From assembly GCA_030039795.1 (NCBI GenBank), contig JASHUU010000080.1, positions 1 through 34,842 on the forward strand: a DNA stretch of 34,842 bases, read 5' to 3'. Position numbers and translations under genes: made by a program. Below the pieces are notes generated by a model. That model worked only from the letters and a program-made list of their open reading frames with translations. It had not been told where the DNA came from and did no database searches. Shown here one piece after another: positions 7,180 to 16,050 of the stretch (position 1 is its first letter; every line of letters begins with the position of its first letter). This DNA comes from Nitrososphaerales archaeon. Its GTDB lineage: Archaea; Thermoproteota; Nitrososphaeria; Nitrososphaerales; Gagatemarchaeaceae.

Positions 7180-8655
7180 ATGGCTCCCACGCCTGACTAC
7201 GACGTCATAGTCGCGGGCGGGGGGATGGCTGGTCTGATAACCGCGGCCTCCATAGGGCACTACTCCAAGAAGGCGGTCAGGACGCTGGTCATAGACAGGA
7301 ACAGGGAGGAGGAGCCTGGAAAGAAGACCAACAACGGCTGGACGTGCGGAGACGCGACGAGCAAGAGGTCGCTCGACTATCTGGCCGAGCACGCGGGGAT
7401 AAGGTACGGCGAGCCGGAGCTGGAGCATCCTGTCAAGGGGGTCTACGTGTACTCGCCCGACAGGAAGAGCAAGGTCCTGTTCGAGGGGGAGGGGTACCTG
7501 CTCAACAGGAAGGTCCTGCCGAGGCGCCAGGTGGCGGACGCGAGGAAGGCGGGGGCGGAGCTCATGTTCGGGTCCACGGCCGAGAGGCTGCTGTCGGAGG
7601 ACGGAAGGATCACCGGCGTGACTGGGAGGAGGGCGGACGGCTCGAGCTTCAGCTTCACAGCGAAGGTGGTCGTCGACGCGACGGGCTCGTCGTCGGTCCT
7701 CAGGAGGTTCCTTCCGATACAGTCGAAGATCGAGAAGGAGATCGACCCTGACGACGTGGTGGGCACGGGGCGGTACATCCTCGACTTCACGCCTGCGGCC
7801 GACAACACGGAGTACTTCGACCCCGACTACTGCATAATCCACCTGGACCAGTTCATAGCGCCTGCGGGATACGCATGGATCTTCGCGAAGGGGAAGACGA
7901 AGGTGAACATAGGGCTCGGTGTCTCGAAGTCCGGCCTGGACAGGAGGAACAAGAAGTTCGGGCTCAGCGACAACCTGCAGAGTCTGATCGACAAGTACCT
8001 GAACGACAACCCGGTGATCAAGGACTGGAGCCAGCCCTCGGACGAGGCGAACTCGGGCAACACGAAGGGGAACTGGCAGGTGCCGGTGAGGAGGCACAAC
8101 GACTGCATGGTGGCGAACGGCTTCGCGCTCGTGGGCGACGCCGCCTGGATGCCGAGGCCGATCGACGCCGGCGGGATCAGCCCTTCGATCTACGGGGGGA
8201 CGATCCTCGGGAAGGTCGTGGCGGAGGCCCTGGAGGCGGGCGACACGAGCGAGGCGGGCCTGTGGAAGTACAACGTGGAGTACATGGGCACGCATGGATA
8301 CCCCATGGCCAGCTTCGAGGTCCTCAGGCGCTACCTGCAGACTGTGACCAACGAGCAGATCAACTACGGGATGAAGCACTTCCTCTCCGAGGAGGACGTG
8401 GTCGCGATCACCGAGCGCAAGCATCCCGAGTTCAACAGGGCCCGGTTCATGAACCCGGGGATGTGGTTCAGGGTGCTCGGCCAGCTCCAGCTGGCGAGGG
8501 GCCTGCGCTACACCGTGAAGAAGAGCGCGGCGCTGGTGGACGTGAACCTCGCGTATCCGTCCTCGCCCGAGGGGTTCGGGGAGTGGAAGACGAGGCTGGC
8601 CTCGGAGCTGGCGGAGACAGTGCAGAGGTTCGGCCCGCTGGGCGCGGCTAACTAG
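7180..8655 (+). CDS. Geranylgeranyl reductase family FAD oxidoreductase
   Basis: This 491-residue flavoprotein resembles archaeal geranylgeranyl reductases, which saturate the isoprenoid chains of membrane lipids or related prenyl compounds. The FAD-binding dinucleotide fold is at the N-terminus: VIVAGGGMAGLITA at about residues 10-23, with the acidic end of strand 2 at LVIDRNR. The second FAD motif GDAAWMPRPIDAGGISP lies near residue 318, typical for this family. The N-terminal GKKTNNGWTCGDA also resembles the family. At 491 residues it is longer than the 390-450 common for the family. The next gene starts 5 bases after its stop, so they are probably co-transcribed. The exact substrate is unknown. 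Confidence 0.82.
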   Translation: MAPTPDYDVIVAGGGMAGLITAASIGHYSKKAVRTLVIDRNREEEPGKKTNNGWTCGDATSKRSLDYLAEHAGIRYGEPELEHPVKGVYVYSPDRKSKVLFEGEGYLLNRKVLPRRQVADARKAGAELMFGSTAERLLSEDGRITGVTGRRADGSSFSFTAKVVVDATGSSSVLRRFLPIQSKIEKEIDPDDVVGTGRYILDFTPAADNTEYFDPDYCIIHLDQFIAPAGYAWIFAKGKTKVNIGLGVSKSGLDRRNKKFGLSDNLQSLIDKYLNDNPVIKDWSQPSDEANSGNTKGNWQVPVRRHNDCMVANGFALVGDAAWMPRPIDAGGISPSIYGGTILGKVVAEALEAGDTSEAGLWKYNVEYMGTHGYPMASFEVLRRYLQTVTNEQINYGMKHFLSEEDVVAITERKHPEFNRARFMNPGMWFRVLGQLQLARGLRYTVKKSAALVDVNLAYPSSPEGFGEWKTRLASELAETVQRFGPLGAAN

Positions 8656-8659
8656 AAAT

Positions 8660-10342
8660 ATGCCCCATGGCCGGCCAACCGCATTGGCGCCCGATGACCT
8701 CGACGCTGAGATAATCGGCTTCGTGCAGGAGGTCGCGCCGTCGGGGGCCTACATCATGGGGTTCGACGACTATGCCGGGAAGCTCTTCATAGCCTCGGAA
8801 GCGAACATCCGGGCAGCGCTCAAGAAGGTGCGCGGCTTGCGAGCGAGGGCGAAGACGGACATCCAGAAGAAGGTTCTCGATTCGATGGAGATCGCCCTGC
8901 TCTTCGACGAGCCGCAGCCGGTCCTGGACGACATCACGAGCGCGATCTTCGCCCACATGGTCAAGGAGGGCATAGACGACCGGCACATGCTCTCGCTCTT
9001 CGACTATGCGAAGAGGGACCTGGAGGCCTGCGCGGAGAGATACTCGAGGAAGGATGTCCCGGTGGCCGTGAAGGCCCTGACGCTCTACAGGCTGGACGGG
9101 GTGCTGGAGATACTCGACACGGTCAAGCGCGAGACGAAGAGCGGCGAAGTAAAGAAAGGGTGCGACGACCTGAAGGCGAAGGTCTCCGCCTACGTCAAGC
9201 TCTTCGAGCTCGAAGGCTGGGGAAGGGGCGAGTTCCCGAACGCCGAGAGGATCTTCAAGAAGCGCGGCTTCGACCTCGGGAGGTCGAAGTTCTACCCGAC
9301 CGTCCTGAGGAAGGGGTACGACTACACGGAGTCGCCGGACGAGTTGGAGAGGAAGGCCATGGCCTGGATAGACGAAGAGCTGCCGAGACTCAAGCGCGTC
9401 ACCCAGAGGCTCGCGAAGCGGTTCGGGTGCGAGGCGACCCCGGAGGAGGTCGAAGCGAAGATCAACGCCAGGATGGTCCTCGACCCGAAGAAGTTGGTCA
9501 AGGTGACGCTCGAGATACGCACCGTGATCCAGAGGCTGGTCGACGAGGACGTCAGCGGCATCAACCCGAAGTACAAGACGACGGTCATAGAGACGCCGCC
9601 CTACCTCACGGGCGTCATACCCACCGGGGCGGCGCAGTTCTTCGACACCTACACGAAGAAGCCTTTCCAGTACTTCTTCCAGACCACGGACCCGAAGCGC
9701 GACCCTGACAAGTCGGTGGCGGCCCTGATCGACCTGCTGGTCCACGAGGAGTACGGCCACTGCGTGCACCACTCGAACAGCGCCACGGGGTTCGCGGGGA
9801 AGCTCTCCGCGCTGCAGGTCCTCCCCGGCGCTCCCACCGGTGCGCCGATAAGCGAAGGCCTCTCGTTCAACAGGGAGCTGGAGTTCTTCGAGGTGTCGAA
9901 GTCCTTGGAGACGAAGAAGAGGCTGACGGGCGCCGAGAAGGCATACGTCAAGCTGATGGAGAAGTACGGCGGGCTGAAGCAGGTCAACATGGAGATAGAG
10001 TTCATGACAAGGCGCTGGAGGATCACCAGGTTCCTCCGCGTCGTCGGAGACGTGTGGGTCAACACAGGGAAGAAGAGCCTGCTCGAGTTCGTGGACTGGG
10101 CGCACGAGCGCACCGGCGTGCCGAGGAGCAGCGTGTACTTCCAGCTCTTCCCCGCGCACGAGGGGATCTTCCCCGGATATGCGACGTCCTACGCGGTGGT
10201 CGGGCAGGAGATCAGGGCGATGGAGAAGAGGATCAGGGACCCGAGGAAGCGCGTGAAGTTCTCGACGTACCTGTGCAGCATAGGGTTCCCGCCGAGGAGC
10301 ATCTACCGGAGGATGCTTCAGGACTACGTCGCGAAGCTCTGA
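8660..10342 (+). CDS. DUF885-like zinc metallopeptidase
   Basis: This 560-residue, mainly helical protein carries HEEYGHCVHH at about residues 362-371. This resembles the zinc-binding HExxxGH-type motif of DUF885 and related gluzincins, though the histidine spacing is a variant. About 30 residues later ISEGLSFNRELEF fits the downstream Glu ligand region. The C-terminus (PGYATSYAVVGQEI, then SIGFPPRSIYRRML) matches the ending typical of DUF885 proteins. I infer a cytoplasmic peptidase; no signal peptide or membrane segment is seen. It follows the reductase by four bases, but the functional link is unclear. Confidence 0.65.
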   Translation: MPHGRPTALAPDDLDAEIIGFVQEVAPSGAYIMGFDDYAGKLFIASEANIRAALKKVRGLRARAKTDIQKKVLDSMEIALLFDEPQPVLDDITSAIFAHMVKEGIDDRHMLSLFDYAKRDLEACAERYSRKDVPVAVKALTLYRLDGVLEILDTVKRETKSGEVKKGCDDLKAKVSAYVKLFELEGWGRGEFPNAERIFKKRGFDLGRSKFYPTVLRKGYDYTESPDELERKAMAWIDEELPRLKRVTQRLAKRFGCEATPEEVEAKINARMVLDPKKLVKVTLEIRTVIQRLVDEDVSGINPKYKTTVIETPPYLTGVIPTGAAQFFDTYTKKPFQYFFQTTDPKRDPDKSVAALIDLLVHEEYGHCVHHSNSATGFAGKLSALQVLPGAPTGAPISEGLSFNRELEFFEVSKSLETKKRLTGAEKAYVKLMEKYGGLKQVNMEIEFMTRRWRITRFLRVVGDVWVNTGKKSLLEFVDWAHERTGVPRSSVYFQLFPAHEGIFPGYATSYAVVGQEIRAMEKRIRDPRKRVKFSTYLCSIGFPPRSIYRRMLQDYVAKL

Positions 10343-10412
10343 CCTCTAGAGCACCGTAGGAAGGACTGCCGCCGAGGGTTCCTGACTCGTTTCTGGGACT
10401 GCGAACTCGGGC

Positions 10413-12083
10413 CTAGTCGAAGTCTCCGCCTTCGCCGCCTGGACCTCCTGCGCCTCCGGGCGGGCCGCTCGGCATCTTTGTCTTGCCTGCGGCTATGACG
10501 TCGTCGATGCGGAGTATCATCGAGGCCGCCTCGGTGGCAGACCTGATGATCTGTATCTTCACGGACAGCGGCTCGAGGACCTGGCGCTGGTACATGTCCT
10601 TGACCTTGCCCTCCGCAGCCTCGACGCCGTACCACTTCCCGTTCTCAGTCGCGTGTTTGGCCCGGAGTTCCACTTGGGCGTCGATCGGGTCCATGCCGGC
10701 GTTGAGAGCCAAGGCCAGCGGGATGGACTCCAGCGCCTCCGCGAACTTCTGCGCCGCGAGCTGCTCCCTGCCGCTCAGCTTCTCCGTCCACTTCAGCACC
10801 TGGTAGGCCGCTTCAGCCTCTGCTGCCCCGCCGCCTACGACTATCGACGGCCTCTCGATGACGTCCTTCGTCACCATCAGGGCGTCGTGGAGGGACCTCT
10901 CGCCCTCGTCGACTATGCGCTGCGTGCCTCCCCTGATGAGGATGGTGACCGCCTTCGGGTTCTTGCACCCTTCCACGAAGACCCACTTGTCCTCCTCCAC
11001 CTTCCTCTCCTCGACCAGGGCCGCGTTGCCGAGGTCTGACGGCGAAAGGTCTTCGAAGTTGTTCACCACACGGGCTCCTGTGGCCTTGGCCAGCTTGGTC
11101 ATGTCGCTCTCCTTCACTCTCCGGACGGTGAGTATCCCAGCCTTCGCCAGATAGTGCTGGGCTACGTCGTCAATCCCCTTCTGGCATATCGCGACGTTCG
11201 CGCCGACCGACTGCACCTTGTCGACCATCGCCTTCAGCATCTTCGTCTCCTCGTCGAGGAACTTCTTCATCATCGAGGGGTCGTTGATGTTGAGCTTGGC
11301 GTCGAACTCGGTCTTCTCGATCTCGAAGGGCGCGCTTACCAGGGCGATCGACGCCTTCTCGATGCGCTTCGGCATGCCCGAGTGGACGACCTCCTTGTCG
11401 AGGACTATCCCCTTGATGAGCCTCGTGTCCTTGAGCGAGCCTCCAGGCTTCTTCTCCACCTTCACGTTGTCGATGTCGACCCTGTAGCCTTTGTCGCTCT
11501 TCTCCGCCACCGAGAGGACCGCGTCTACCACGAGCCCTCCTAGCTCCTCCGCCTCTCTGGAGACGAGCTTGGTCTGCATGCTCGTCTTTGCGACCTTCAG
11601 GAGCGCCGCCTTGTCGGTGGGCTCCACCTTCTCGGCCGCCTCGTCAAGCGCTTCCATCGCCCTCTTGGCGGCCTTTGAGTAGCCGTCGACCACCACGGTA
11701 GGGTGTACGTCCTTGTCAAGCAACTCCTCGGCCTTCTCCAAGAGCGCGCCGGCGAGCACGACCGCCGAGGTCGTCCCGTCTCCCACTTCGTTGTCCGTGG
11801 TCTTCGAGACCTCGACCAGCATCTTCGCGGCCGGGTGCTGGACGTCTATCTCCTTCAGCATCGTCGCGCCGTCGTTTGTTATCGTCACGTCGCCCAGCGA
11901 GTCGACGAGCATCTTGTCCATGCCTCTCGGCCCGATGGACGTCTTGACTACTTCGGCGATCAGCTTCGCCGCCGCTATGTTGTTCCTCTGGGCCTCTCTC
12001 CCTCTGCTCTGGTTCGACCCCTCCTTCAGTATCAGGACAGGCTGTCCTGAGGACGTAACCGCCGGTATTGCTGTTGCGGACAT
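10413..12083 (-). CDS. thsA: Thermosome (group II chaperonin) subunit
   Basis: This 556-residue protein builds the double-ring chaperonin that folds cytosolic proteins using ATP. Hallmarks: [29 protein letters not shown] and the [15 protein letters not shown] motif for ATP binding, GGGAAEAE later, and the Gly-rich tail ([14 protein letters not shown]) typical of archaeal subunits. The frame extends nine codons further upstream to an ATG at 12110, but that lies in the promoter. The ATG at 12083 starts MSATAIPAV and lies about 35 bases from the TATA element. It is monocistronic here and convergent with the DUF885-like gene, with a 70-base gap. Confidence 0.97.
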   Translation of the reverse strand: MSATAIPAVTSSGQPVLILKEGSNQSRGREAQRNNIAAAKLIAEVVKTSIGPRGMDKMLVDSLGDVTITNDGATMLKEIDVQHPAAKMLVEVSKTTDNEVGDGTTSAVVLAGALLEKAEELLDKDVHPTVVVDGYSKAAKRAMEALDEAAEKVEPTDKAALLKVAKTSMQTKLVSREAEELGGLVVDAVLSVAEKSDKGYRVDIDNVKVEKKPGGSLKDTRLIKGIVLDKEVVHSGMPKRIEKASIALVSAPFEIEKTEFDAKLNINDPSMMKKFLDEETKMLKAMVDKVQSVGANVAICQKGIDDVAQHYLAKAGILTVRRVKESDMTKLAKATGARVVNNFEDLSPSDLGNAALVEERKVEEDKWVFVEGCKNPKAVTILIRGGTQRIVDEGERSLHDALMVTKDVIERPSIVVGGGAAEAEAAYQVLKWTEKLSGREQLAAQKFAEALESIPLALALNAGMDPIDAQVELRAKHATENGKWYGVEAAEGKVKDMYQRQVLEPLSVKIQIIRSATEAASMILRIDDVIAAGKTKMPSGPPGGAGGPGGEGGDFD

Positions 12084-12113
12084 ATTACAACTAGGCGTAT
12101 ACAACCGCATAGT

Positions 12114-12123
12114 GTATAAAAAT
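12114..12123 (-). promoter_or_regulatory. TATA element of the thermosome gene
   Basis: The minus strand reads ATTTTTATAC here, a strong TATA box 30-40 bases before the ATG at 12083. It excludes the upstream ATG at 12110 as the true start. Confidence 0.55.
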
Positions 12124-12143
12124 CTTGTGAGGGTGACGCGGCG

Positions 12144-12449
12144 CTACTTCCGTTTCATGCCCCTAGGCCGGAGCTCCTCCTCTATCGCCTTCGCAAGCCC
12201 GATGTCCCACTCGGTCACCCCTCCTTCTGAGTGCGTCTGAATCTCGAGCTTTATCGTGGTGTACCTGATCCAGACGTCAGGATGGTGTTCCTGCTCCTCG
12301 GCTATCCTGGCCACGCGGTCGACGAAGCCGATGCCGTCCATGAAGCTGGGAAAGGAGAACGTTTTAGTGATGAACTTGCCCTCGTGCTCCCAGCCCTTCA
12401 AGGGCCGGAGCATGCGCTTGATTTCCTCGTCCGCGAGGAGCTTGGGCAA
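12144..12449 (-). CDS. phhB: Pterin-4a-carbinolamine dehydratase family protein
   Basis: This 101-residue protein belongs to the PCD/DCoH family, which dehydrates 4a-hydroxy-tetrahydropterins. The signature [19 protein letters not shown] holds the conserved His-His-Pro and the following strand; [19 protein letters not shown] matches the C-terminal helix region. Length is standard. The TTG start at 12449 is about 27-34 bases from CTATATAG, fitting a leaderless message. No aromatic amino acid hydroxylase is in the window; archaeal members may act on other pterins, for example in molybdopterin-related chemistry, but that is not shown here. Confidence 0.9.
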   Translation of the reverse strand: MPKLLADEEIKRMLRPLKGWEHEGKFITKTFSFPSFMDGIGFVDRVARIAEEQEHHPDVWIRYTTIKLEIQTHSEGGVTEWDIGLAKAIEEELRPRGMKRK

Positions 12450-12475
12450 CTGTCCGACTCGCGCGGGTCGGTGTG

Positions 12476-12483
12476 CTATATAG
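12476..12483 (-). promoter_or_regulatory. TATA element of the pterin dehydratase gene
   Basis: CTATATAG, palindromic, lies about 30 bases from the TTG start at 12449. The plus-strand gene at 12547 is too far away to share it directly. Confidence 0.45.
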
Positions 12484-12546
12484 TTCAGTCGGTGGACAAC
12501 GGCTTTTGACCGTCCGCGTTAACGTGCTGGCTCGGAGAAGAGTGCA

Positions 12547-12870
12547 GTGTTGGGCTCTGGGAAACTCGTCCGCTCCTCCGCGGAGTCCGTCGCGAGAAGG
12601 GCCGAGGAGAAGGCCACGACAGCCGCGGCGCTCGAAGGCGCGGAAGCGGCGCGCAGGCTCAGGGACCTCGCCTCTCCAGGCTCGCCCGGTGGCGCGCTCA
12701 AGAAGGTGGGAGTCGCCCTCGTGGTGGCTCCGGACCCGGTCACGACCGTGGCAGGGGCTGCGATGGTCGCGTCGTCCTACGCGCTGCGGAACAGGAAGCC
12801 GGCCGGCCTCGACGACCTCGCGGCCGAGACGCGCAGGGTCCTCCGCGACATGAAGTCCTTGAGCCTTTAA
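12547..12870 (+). CDS. Small unknown protein with a hydrophobic centre
   Basis: A 107-residue frame starts at GTG 12547 (or TTG 12550). Residues 1-50 are Ala-, Arg- and Glu-rich and probably helical (AEEKATTAAALEGAEAARRL). Residues 51-80 are hydrophobic with glycines and prolines (KKVGVALVVAPDPVTTVAG), and could be one membrane-associated segment. The end is a charged helix (LAAETRRVLRDMKSL). I do not recognise the family. GC-rich third codon positions like those of neighbouring genes support it as coding. It is followed by two more small unknown genes on the same strand. Confidence 0.6.
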   Translation: MLGSGKLVRSSAESVARRAEEKATTAAALEGAEAARRLRDLASPGSPGGALKKVGVALVVAPDPVTTVAGAAMVASSYALRNRKPAGLDDLAAETRRVLRDMKSLSL

Positions 12871-12899
12871 GTATCCGAAAAGTCCGTGAACGAAACCCG

Positions 12900-13199
12900 T
12901 TGGACCTCAAGCCTTCGAAGGGACTGAAGGTCAGGGTCGGCGCCGACAGGGAGGCGATATTCGGAGACGAGTCGGTGTCGGTCCAGAAGGCAGTACTCAA
13001 CGACGGGAACAGGTCGGGTGTGATGACGGGCGCGACGCTGGCAGGCTTCTGCGAAATCGAGATGCAAAGGCTGGACGGGAAGAAGCACTGGTATCCCATC
13101 GAGAGCGTCTCCGGCGAGAAGGGAGAGAAGATTGTGGAAGAGGAGATACTGACAGATTCAGAGCTGGAAAGCGGCGAGGACGAAGGGGCGCCGGCCTAG
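12900..13199 (+). CDS. Small unknown acidic protein
   Basis: A 99-residue frame starts at TTG 12900, about 26-36 bases after CCTTTAAGTAT (12864-12874), which fits a leaderless start. The protein looks beta-rich (LKVRVGADREAIF; GATLAGFCEIEMQRL) and ends in a very acidic tail (EEEILTDSELESGEDEG). No known domain is recognised. The next gene begins one base after its stop, so the two are probably co-translated and may act together. Confidence 0.6.
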   Translation: MDLKPSKGLKVRVGADREAIFGDESVSVQKAVLNDGNRSGVMTGATLAGFCEIEMQRLDGKKHWYPIESVSGEKGEKIVEEEILTDSELESGEDEGAPA

Positions 13200-13200
13200 C

Positions 13201-13530
13201 GTGCCGGGCGTCCGCGCCGAGGAGCTGGTCTTCGTCGTGGACGTTTCTTCATTCACGAAGGAGGGGTTCGAGGGCTCGGTCATGTTCGAAGGGAAGCCGG
13301 TCGAGCTAGAGTTCGATTCAGGGAACAAGGGGGTGTTCCTCCTTCCCGGCATGGCTCAGAGAATCCACGTGAGAAAAGGCTCCAAGGTATCCGTCGTCGT
13401 CGAGGACGTGGTCGAGTCCAACACCGCGACAGTGGGCGGCGTGGGGAAGGCCCTGAGGATTTCCAACGCAGGGGTGTACTACGCGGTGGGAAGGGGCGGC
13501 GGGGCCGTGCTCAGGATCAGGAAGGCCTAG
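13201..13530 (+). CDS. Small unknown beta-rich protein
   Basis: A 109-residue frame starts at GTG 13201, one base after the previous stop. The sequence alternates hydrophobic and charged residues in strand-like patterns (ELVFVVDVSSFTKEGFEG; VSVVVEDVVESNTATVGG) and ends with a Gly-rich turn and basic residues (GRGGGAVLRIRKA). No family is recognised. Its stop overlaps that of the convergent nucleotidyltransferase-like gene by four bases (CTAG). Confidence 0.6.
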   Translation: MPGVRAEELVFVVDVSSFTKEGFEGSVMFEGKPVELEFDSGNKGVFLLPGMAQRIHVRKGSKVSVVVEDVVESNTATVGGVGKALRISNAGVYYAVGRGGGAVLRIRKA

Positions 13531-14291
13531 CCGAAGACCGCGTCCTCGTCCATGTCAGGGAGGTCGTACCACCTCGCCTTCTCTCCGATCCTGGCGCGCA
13601 TCCTCCAGCCGAAGCTCTTAGGCGCGGAGTCCATCATCGCGAGCAGCTTCTCCACCCGCGCGGCTACTACCGCCCCGTCGCCCGAGGCCGGCGAGCCTGA
13701 TTTGGCCAGCAGGGCCTCGAGGCTCTTCCTGAACGTGGTGTAGACCCCCCAGTCCTTCGCGCAGAGCTCTGCGATCTCGTTCCCCTGGATCTGGCCTCCT
13801 CCGTCCGTTACCTCGAAATCGTGGAAGGCGGCGGCGAGGTCCAGGTACTCCTTCTCGCTCTTCTCCACGACCTGCAGCTTCGTCATCACAAGCTGGGTTA
13901 TGGGAAGCGTGTACGTCCCCGCGAGGATGCTCTCCTTGAAATTGAACCTGTGGCACATGACGAACTCGTCGAGGAAGATGTCGACCCTCCTCCTGTTGCG
14001 CATGTCGTAGTAGATCAGCCTCTGGCCCATGTTGAGCTTGTTGAAGATCTCCCGCGGCTTGTACCCCAGGCCCTCCATCACTTCCACCACCCCCTTCGTG
14101 TCCTTCCTCCTGCCCATCAGGTCGATGTCCTTGTTCTCGCGGAAGTACTGCGGTCCTCCGGCGCTCGGGCAGAGCTTCTTGAACGCGAGGCCCCCGAGGA
14201 GCCTGAGCCGCACGCCGTCCTTCTCCGCCGTGTCTATTATCTGGGTGGCTGCGTCGAGCGCGCTGGCCGGGAGCATCACGACGCTCTCCAT
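13527..14291 (-). CDS. Stand-alone nucleotidyltransferase-like protein
   Basis: This 254-residue protein has the start of a polymerase-beta-type nucleotidyltransferase fold: LRLLGGLAFKKLCP, then FRENKDIDLMGRR (the D-x-D metal-binding pair) and, after the next helix, RRRVDIFLDEF with a third acidic residue. The pattern resembles AbiEii/MNT-like or AMP-transferring enzymes. I chose ATG 14291 (MESVVMLPAS) because a TATA-like ACTTAAATC at 14318-14326 lies about 27 bases upstream; a longer frame to 14348 would start before the promoter. No partner of a classical toxin-antitoxin pair is adjacent on the same strand. The substrate is unknown. Confidence 0.65.
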   Translation of the reverse strand: MESVVMLPASALDAATQIIDTAEKDGVRLRLLGGLAFKKLCPSAGGPQYFRENKDIDLMGRRKDTKGVVEVMEGLGYKPREIFNKLNMGQRLIYYDMRNRRRVDIFLDEFVMCHRFNFKESILAGTYTLPITQLVMTKLQVVEKSEKEYLDLAAAFHDFEVTDGGGQIQGNEIAELCAKDWGVYTTFRKSLEALLAKSGSPASGDGAVVAARVEKLLAMMDSAPKSFGWRMRARIGEKARWYDLPDMDEDAVFG

Positions 14292-14317
14292 GCGACGCGG
14301 CAGGGGTTGTTCATCTG

Positions 14318-14326
14318 ATTTAAGTT
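14318..14326 (-). promoter_or_regulatory. TATA-like element of the nucleotidyltransferase-like gene
   Basis: The minus strand reads ACTTAAATC, about 27 bases before the ATG at 14291. It supports the shorter start for that gene. Confidence 0.4.
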
Positions 14327-14378
14327 GTGACCATCCTTGGCGCGTCAATTAGCACGAAGATGCGAATCGGGCCGGGCG

Positions 14379-14696
14379 CTACTCCTCGTCGGGCCTCTTG
14401 CGGACGTGCCTGAGTATCCATCGCGGCTTCTCCCACTGCTCGTCGTAGCCCTCCGAGTTCCTTACTATCACGCACCCGCCGTCGTCGTCTAGCATCTCCA
14501 CGGCAGGCACCGCGTTCCTCAGTCTGGAGTACTCCTTGTCGGTCATCTCCAGCCCCCGGCCCCCTTCGCCGATGCTCGCGTGCCAGTCGGCGCGGCGCCC
14601 GTCGAGCGAAAAGGAGACCGAGACCGCGCCTGCCTCCAGTTCCACGTGCGCGTACCTGAGCCTCTTTGGAAGGCGGTGCTCCAGCAAGAACTTCAT
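14379..14696 (-). CDS. Small unknown protein
   Basis: A 105-residue frame starts at ATG 14696 (MKFLLEHRLPKRL). A GTG three codons earlier (14705) is possible, but a TATA-like CTAATTAG at about 14719-14726 is 25 bases from the ATG. The protein is charged with a strand-like middle (YAHVELEAGAVSVSFSLDG; GGCVIVRNSEG) and a Trp-rich basic end (WEKPRWILRHVRKRP). No family is recognised. It lies downstream of rpl11, where L1/L10/L12 genes are found in many archaea, but has its own promoter-like signal. Confidence 0.55.
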   Translation of the reverse strand: MKFLLEHRLPKRLRYAHVELEAGAVSVSFSLDGRRADWHASIGEGGRGLEMTDKEYSRLRNAVPAVEMLDDDGGCVIVRNSEGYDEQWEKPRWILRHVRKRPDEE

Positions 14697-14752
14697 GCTG
14701 CGCACGGCGCTCGGCGGACTAATTAGCGTTGCCCGACGGTGAGTGTCCTGGG

Positions 14753-15235
14753 CTACTCGAACTTCGAGTCCCAGGTCCCGGCTTCGACTTCGGCCATGAA
14801 CTCCCTGGGGTCCTTGCCTTCTATCCTTATGCCCATGCTGACGCAGCTCCCGACGACCTCCTTCACGGCCGCCTTGACCGTCTTGGCGTACGAGCCGGCG
14901 ATCTTGCTCCTCGCTATGCCCACGACCTTGTCTATCGTAAGGTCGCCGGCGAACTCGGTCTTGGGCTTCGACGCACCCTTTGGAATGCCCGACTCCTTCG
15001 CCACCAACGCGGACGTGGTCGGCGTGCCGACCGAGATGGCGAACTGCTTCGTCTCCTGGTCGACCTCCACCTTGACGGGGACGCGCATCCCCCTGAAGTC
15101 CGCGGTCTGCTTGTTGATCTCGTTGACGATCCCGAGCACGTTGACGCCCAGAGGGCCGAGGGCGGGGCCCAGAGGAGGACCGGCGCTTGCCTCCCCTCCC
15201 GTCACCAGCGCGTTGATGACCTTCTTCTCTCCCAC
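14753..15235 (-). CDS. rpl11: 50S ribosomal protein L11 (uL11)
   Basis: This 160-residue protein forms the base of the ribosomal stalk with L10 and L12. Signature at the N-terminus: GGEASAGPPLGPALGPLGVN, followed by INKQTADFRGMRVPVKV. The C-terminal rRNA-binding half includes TIDKVVGIARSKI. The GTG start lies 7 bases after the spt5 stop, so it is in the secE-spt5-rpl11 operon common in archaea. Genes for L1, L10 and L12, which often follow, are not here. Confidence 0.96.
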   Translation of the reverse strand: MGEKKVINALVTGGEASAGPPLGPALGPLGVNVLGIVNEINKQTADFRGMRVPVKVEVDQETKQFAISVGTPTTSALVAKESGIPKGASKPKTEFAGDLTIDKVVGIARSKIAGSYAKTVKAAVKEVVGSCVSMGIRIEGKDPREFMAEVEAGTWDSKFE

Positions 15236-15242
15236 TTCAGGA

Positions 15243-15731
15243 TCACTTCGGGGGCTCCGGCTTCGCGCGTTCGACGACCTTCACGTAGGAGGCGTCGATT
15301 GTGATCGGCATGGCGAAGGCTGTGTCTATGAGGACGACCGTGATCTCCTGCTTCTCCTTGTCGAGCCTGGATATCTTGGCCCGCATGGTCTTGAAGGGGC
15401 CTGCGACTATCTCGACCGTGTCGCCCTCGTTGAGCTCGGCGACCATCGACTTGGTCACGAGGAACTTCTCAATGTCCGAGTACTGCATCATGCCGGGGAT
15501 CTTGCTCCTGACGTGCTTGAAACCCTGGATGCTCTCGTCGACCACCTGGCTGTTTGGGGCCTCGAAGAGGACGTACCCCTTCCAGGTGTCCAGGGCGAGC
15601 ACGGAATAGATAGGCTTGCTCTTCTGGACGGCCCTGGCTGAGACGAAGGTGGCGACTGTCCTTTCCTGCCCGCCGGTCGTCTTCACAGGGAATATGGAAC
15701 TGGTCCTCTCTTGTTCGCTCAAGGCAGACAC
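15243..15731 (-). CDS. spt5: Transcription elongation factor Spt5 (NusG family)
   Basis: This 162-residue factor works with Spt4 to keep RNA polymerase elongating. The N-terminal NGN domain covers about residues 10-95 (FPVKTTGGQERTVATFVSAR and TWKGYVLFEAP, with FKHVRSKIPG at its end). The C-terminal KOW domain starts near LNEGDTVEIVAGPFKTMRAKI. Length fits archaeal Spt5. The GTG start at 15731 is about 50 bases after the secE stop, and an AT-rich GGTTATTAGG in that gap could add a second promoter. Confidence 0.95.
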   Translation of the reverse strand: MSALSEQERTSSIFPVKTTGGQERTVATFVSARAVQKSKPIYSVLALDTWKGYVLFEAPNSQVVDESIQGFKHVRSKIPGMMQYSDIEKFLVTKSMVAELNEGDTVEIVAGPFKTMRAKISRLDKEKQEITVVLIDTAFAMPITIDASYVKVVERAKPEPPK

Positions 15732-15780
15732 TTTCAGAGATGGCCGACCGAGATTGGCCTAATAACCTTGCGCTCGGGGT

Positions 15781-15948
15781 TCAGCCGAAGAAGATGTTAC
15801 CGAGGAGCTTGATGACGAATCCTATGGTACCGACCAAGGCTATCCCCAGCCCCACCAGCTTGAGATACAGGGCGAACTCCGACCTGTCACTCTTGTGCGC
15901 GAGCCTGAAGATGGCCGCGCAGGACCTCAGAAAGTCTCTGAAACCCAT
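15781..15948 (-). CDS. secE: Preprotein translocase subunit SecE/Sec61 gamma
   Basis: A 55-residue frame, short but complete, starts at ATG 15948 (MGFRDFLRSCAAIFRLAHK). It has an amphipathic basic N-terminal helix, then SEFALYLKLVGLGIALVG entering a single membrane helix (about residues 28-53) ending NIFFG. This is the standard single-span archaeal SecE that clamps SecY. Its place directly before spt5 and rpl11 is the usual archaeal order and supports the call. A TATA-like element lies about 33-42 bases upstream. Confidence 0.92.
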   Translation of the reverse strand: MGFRDFLRSCAAIFRLAHKSDRSEFALYLKLVGLGIALVGTIGFVIKLLGNIFFG

Positions 15949-15980
15949 CTCGGGAAACCTGACCGCGTTCTGCTGCGGGC

Positions 15981-15990
15981 CTTATATGTC
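15981..15990 (-). promoter_or_regulatory. TATA element of the secE-spt5-rpl11 operon
   Basis: The minus strand reads GACATATAAG, with secE starting about 35 bases downstream. It is the only strong TATA-like run between the prolyl oligopeptidase stop and secE. Confidence 0.5.
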
Positions 15991-16050
15991 TTGGGTAGTG
16001 CTCTTAGGTTTCGCCGAGGATTCTGGTGGAGAGTGCACGTTCCGGCAGGT

